DNA from: Falsiroseomonas sp050563545
GTDB taxonomy: Bacteria > Pseudomonadota > Alphaproteobacteria > Acetobacterales > Acetobacteraceae
NCBI RefSeq assembly: GCF_050563545.1
Contig: NZ_JBNXUM010000003.1
Coordinates: 62,001-126,000, forward strand
Direction: 5' to 3'
Length of the DNA stretch: 64,000 bases
The notes beneath the pieces are model-generated. The model worked only from the letters and a program-made list of their open reading frames with translations. It did no database searches and was not told the DNA's origin. Shown piece by piece: positions 61,776-64,000 of the stretch. Made by a program: the position numbers and the translations under genes. How positions within the stretch are numbered: position 1 is the first letter of the stretch; the number at the start of each line of letters is the position of its first letter.

Positions 61776-62192
61776 TCAGCGCTGCCGCCACGGCAGGCCG
61801 TCGGCCTTCCAGCCCGCAACGGTGCCGCGATGGCCTTCCGCATCCACCGGTCCTTCAAAGCCGTCGGCGACGTTGAAGGCGTGCGGGAAGCCGGAGGCTT
61901 GCGCGGCCTGGCCGGCGGCCAGCGACCGCGCGCCGGATCGGCAGATGAAGTAGAGCTTGCTGTCGGCGGATGCGCCGGCGCGGTGCAGATGCTCGGCGAA
62001 GGCGCCGTTGACCTGCATGCTTGGATAGACCTGCCACGGGATCAGCACGACCTGCTTGCCGATCCCGTCGAGGTCCGGCACGCCGACGAAGTTCCACTCG
62101 GCATCCGTGCGCACGTCGACGAGGACGGCCTTCGGATCCTGCGCGAGTTCCTGCCAGGTCGCACGCGGGCTCACGTCGGGCACTCCGGCCAT
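61776..62192 (-). CDS. Rhodanese-like sulfurtransferase
   Basis: 138 residues from the ATG at 62192. Single rhodanese domain with the active-site Cys84 in YFICRSGARS, which carries the persulfide, and the conserved LVDVRTDAEWNFVGVPDL. A C-terminal extension (FEGPVDAEGHRGTVAGWKADGLPW) is as in thiosulfate sulfurtransferase-like proteins of alphaproteobacteria. It acts in the cytoplasm; there is no signal peptide. It is coupled to the DUF3237 gene. Confidence 0.92.
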   Translation of the reverse strand: MAGVPDVSPRATWQELAQDPKAVLVDVRTDAEWNFVGVPDLDGIGKQVVLIPWQVYPSMQVNGAFAEHLHRAGASADSKLYFICRSGARSLAAGQAAQASGFPHAFNVADGFEGPVDAEGHRGTVAGWKADGLPWRQR

Positions 62193-62299
62193 GCCTGCCT
62201 CCTCTTGTTCCGGGCCGAAGATGGCGAGGCGAAGGCGCCTCGGCAACCTCCGTGTCGCAGCGGCGTTGCGGGGCTTCTGACAGAAAAGAGCTGTCCCGC

Positions 62300-62509
62300 A
62301 TGCGCACCGAACCGATCCATGCCCACGCCCCGTCGCTGATCGAGACCGAGCAGGCCTATGCCGATGCCGATGCCGGGATCGACCATATGGGCAGGCGCCA
62401 TGCAAGCAGCGCGCTGGATGCCTTCCGCATGGATTGGCCCTGGGTGGTGGCGCTGGTGCTGCTGACTGGCTTCGTCATCGCGGCGCTGGCCGGATACTTC
62501 CGCCTGTAG
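62300..62509 (+). CDS. Small single-pass membrane protein
   Basis: 69 residues. A hydrophilic N-terminal half (EPIHAHAPSLIETEQAYADADAGIDHMGRRHASS) precedes one C-terminal membrane helix (WPWVVALVLLTGFVIAALAGYF). No family recognised. It stands alone between the rhodanese gene and the convergent acyl-CoA dehydrogenase. Confidence 0.65.
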   Translation: MRTEPIHAHAPSLIETEQAYADADAGIDHMGRRHASSALDAFRMDWPWVVALVLLTGFVIAALAGYFRL

Positions 62510-62557
62510 GCCTCTGCAGGTCGGGTCCGGGCAGGGCAACGGTCTCCTCTGGGCCGC

Positions 62558-63730
62558 CTAGGCCGTCTCCCGGAAGATTTCGCGCCCGATCAGCAGGCGG
62601 CGGATCTCGCTGGTGCCAGCGCCGATCTCGTAGAGCTTGGCGTCGCGCAGCAGGCGGCCGGCGGGGTAGTCGTTGATGTAGCCGTTGCCGCCGAGGATCT
62701 GGATCGTGTCGAGCGCGGCCTTGGTCGCGGCCTCGGCCGCGAAGAGGATGGCGCCGGCGGCGTCCTTGCGACTGGACTTGCCGCGGTCGCAGGCGCGGGC
62801 GACGGCGTAGACATAGGCCCGGCAGGCATTCAGCGCGGTGTACATGTCCGCGACCTTGCCCTGGATGAACTGAAACTCGCCGATCGACTGCCCGAACTGC
62901 TTGCGGTCGTGGATGTAGGGCACGACCAGGTCGAGGCAGGACTGGATGATCCCGATCGGTCCCGCGGCGAGCACCGCGCGTTCATAGTCCAGACCCGACA
63001 TCAGCACGCGCACGCCGCCATTGACCTGGCCGAGCACGTTCTCCGCCGGCACCTCGCAATCCTGGAAGACAAGCTCGCTCGTCGGGCTGCCGCGCATGCC
63101 GAGCTTGTCAAGCTTCTGCGCCGCGCGGAAGCCCTTGAAGTCGCGCTGCACGATGAAGGCGGTGATGCCATTTGGGCCGGCGTCGGGGTCGGTCCGGGCG
63201 TAGACCACCATCGTCTCGGCGTAGTGGGCGTTCGTGATCCAGAGCTTGGTGCCGTTCAGGATCCAGCGGTCGCCGCGCTTCTCCGCCCGCAGCTTCATCG
63301 AGACGACGTCGGATCCGGCGCCGGGTTCGGACATCGCGAGCGCGCCGAGATGCTCGCCGGAGACGAGCTTCGGCAGGTAGCGGCGCCGCTGCTCCTCGGT
63401 GCCATTGAGGCGGATCTGGTTGACGCAGAGGTTGGAATGCGCGCCGTAGGACAGGCCGACGCTGGCGCTGGCGCGGCTGACCTCCTCCATGGCGACGGTG
63501 TGGGCGAGGTAGCCCATGCCCGAGCCCCCATACTCCTCGGGGACCGTGATCCCGTGCAGGCCGAGCGCTCCCATCTCCGGCCAAAGATGGCGAGGAAACT
63601 CGTCCGTGCGGTCGATCTCGGCGGCGATCGGCGCGATGCGTTCGTCGGAGAAGGCGCGGGTGGTGTCGCGCAGCGCGTCGATCTCGTCGCCGAGCTCGTG
63701 GTCGAGCATGGGCATCTGGTTGGCGGCCAT
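62558..63730 (-). CDS. Acyl-CoA dehydrogenase (isovaleryl-CoA type)
   Basis: 390 residues. FAD enzyme that introduces a double bond into a short or branched acyl-CoA. The N-terminal PLELxD-like region contains TVPEEYGGSGMGYLAHTVAMEEVSRASASVGLSYGAHSNLC, motif ALAMSEPGAGSDVVSMKLRAEK binds FAD, and the putative catalytic Glu sits in SGLDYERAVLAAGP, the position used by isovaleryl-CoA dehydrogenase (GLDLER in the human enzyme). This points to leucine degradation (LiuA). The start lies 3 bases after the stop of the acyl-CoA synthetase gene. Confidence 0.93.
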   Translation of the reverse strand: MAANQMPMLDHELGDEIDALRDTTRAFSDERIAPIAAEIDRTDEFPRHLWPEMGALGLHGITVPEEYGGSGMGYLAHTVAMEEVSRASASVGLSYGAHSNLCVNQIRLNGTEEQRRRYLPKLVSGEHLGALAMSEPGAGSDVVSMKLRAEKRGDRWILNGTKLWITNAHYAETMVVYARTDPDAGPNGITAFIVQRDFKGFRAAQKLDKLGMRGSPTSELVFQDCEVPAENVLGQVNGGVRVLMSGLDYERAVLAAGPIGIIQSCLDLVVPYIHDRKQFGQSIGEFQFIQGKVADMYTALNACRAYVYAVARACDRGKSSRKDAAGAILFAAEAATKAALDTIQILGGNGYINDYPAGRLLRDAKLYEIGAGTSEIRRLLIGREIFRETA

Positions 63731-63733
63731 GGC

Positions 63734-64000
63734 CTATCCCCTCGCGCTCAGTTCCTGGCGCAGCACGCCGCGCATGATCTTGCCGGTCGCGGTCTGCGGC
63801 AAGGCGTCGCGGAACTCGACCTGGCGGGGGTAGAGATGCGCGGCCAGGCGGGTTCGGACGAAGTCCTGGATCTCCGCGGCGAGAGCAGGGCCGGTCTCGA
63901 CGCCAGGCTTGGCGACGATCACCGCGGTGACGCGCTCGGTTCGCTCGCCGTCGGGCAGGCCGATGACGGCGGCGAGCGCGACGGCGGGGTGGCGGAGCAG
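63734..64000 (-). CDS. Acyl-CoA synthetase (AMP-binding), C-terminal end only
   Basis: The last 88 codons of a leftward gene; the rest lies beyond base 64000. The readable end contains AVALAAVIGLPDGERTERVTAVIV and a final block HLYPRQVEFRDALPQTATGKIMRGVLRQEL, including the C-terminal lysine (GKIMR) that drives adenylation in this family. It is coupled to the acyl-CoA dehydrogenase, so it likely activates a short or branched carboxylic acid for it. Because only the tail is visible, specificity cannot be judged. Confidence 0.85.
   Translation of the reverse strand: MLRHPAVALAAVIGLPDGERTERVTAVIVAKPGVETGPALAAEIQDFVRTRLAAHLYPRQVEFRDALPQTATGKIMRGVLRQELSARG

Overview
The window is very GC-rich chromosomal DNA with dense, overlapping genes and alphaproteobacterial markers: a divergent fliX/flgI pair, a DUF6468 protein next to fliM and motE, a UPF0262 protein, and a DksA-type protein with a single zinc-finger cysteine. 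The flagellar genes are interleaved with housekeeping genes. The best guess is a motile member of the Rhodospirillales/Acetobacteraceae (Roseomonas-like). No rRNA, tRNA, CRISPR array, transposase or phage gene was seen.

Layout. 1-2.6 kb: P1-family aminopeptidase (cut by the window edge), an amidase and an HpxZ/AtzH-like partner. 2.7-6 kb: alaS with a small exported protein overlapping its end. 6.1-10.3 kb: a YciF-like ferritin-fold protein, then a three-gene locus made of a DUF6065 protein, a 73-residue peptide with 23-residue repeats, and a divergent BTAD/TPR regulator. 10.3-18 kb: recA, a soluble hybrid histidine kinase, and flagellar basal body and export genes (flhB, fliR, fliQ, fliE, flgC and flgB on minus; a small helical protein, fliO and fliP on plus). 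18-21 kb: a membrane protein of unknown function, then speD/speE. 21.2-34.9 kb: second motility block, with fliL-fliM-DUF6468-motE-cheY-cheZ and a large exported TPR protein on minus, flgF-flgG-flgA-flgH on plus, an SRAP protein, dksA, fliX, and flgI-flgJ-like-flgN-like. Two near-perfect sigma-54 promoters precede flgF and flgI.

35-41.6 kb: a tight cluster of a RibD-type reductase, a BchC-like dehydrogenase, a PTPS/QueD homologue lacking its catalytic residues, a GT4 glycosyltransferase and a methyltransferase, followed by a cupin and the four-carbon sugar acid pair otnK/otnC. 41.6-47.6 kb: an acetyltransferase, a lysine/alanine-rich histone H1-like protein, prpC and prpD with a divergent LysR regulator, and a small membrane protein. 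47.7-56.2 kb: a cyclic-amide and ureido catabolic region with a dihydropyrimidinase/hydantoinase-type hydrolase, two tandem N-carbamoyl amidohydrolases, two periplasmic binding proteins, RidA and an Asp/Glu/hydantoin racemase. 56.4-64 kb: DUF983, UPF0262, mtnA, a polar amino acid ABC importer (binding protein and two permeases, no ATPase in view), rhodanese and DUF3237 proteins, an isovaleryl-type acyl-CoA dehydrogenase, and the end of an acyl-CoA synthetase.

The two most interesting regions are the repeat-peptide/DUF6065/BTAD locus (possible modified-peptide or small-protein system) and the reductase/dehydrogenase/degenerate-PTPS/GT4/methyltransferase cluster (possible biosynthesis of a glycosylated pterin-like or other small molecule). 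Both functional readings are inferences from gene content. GC-rich palindromic REP-like elements recur in at least six intergenic gaps.
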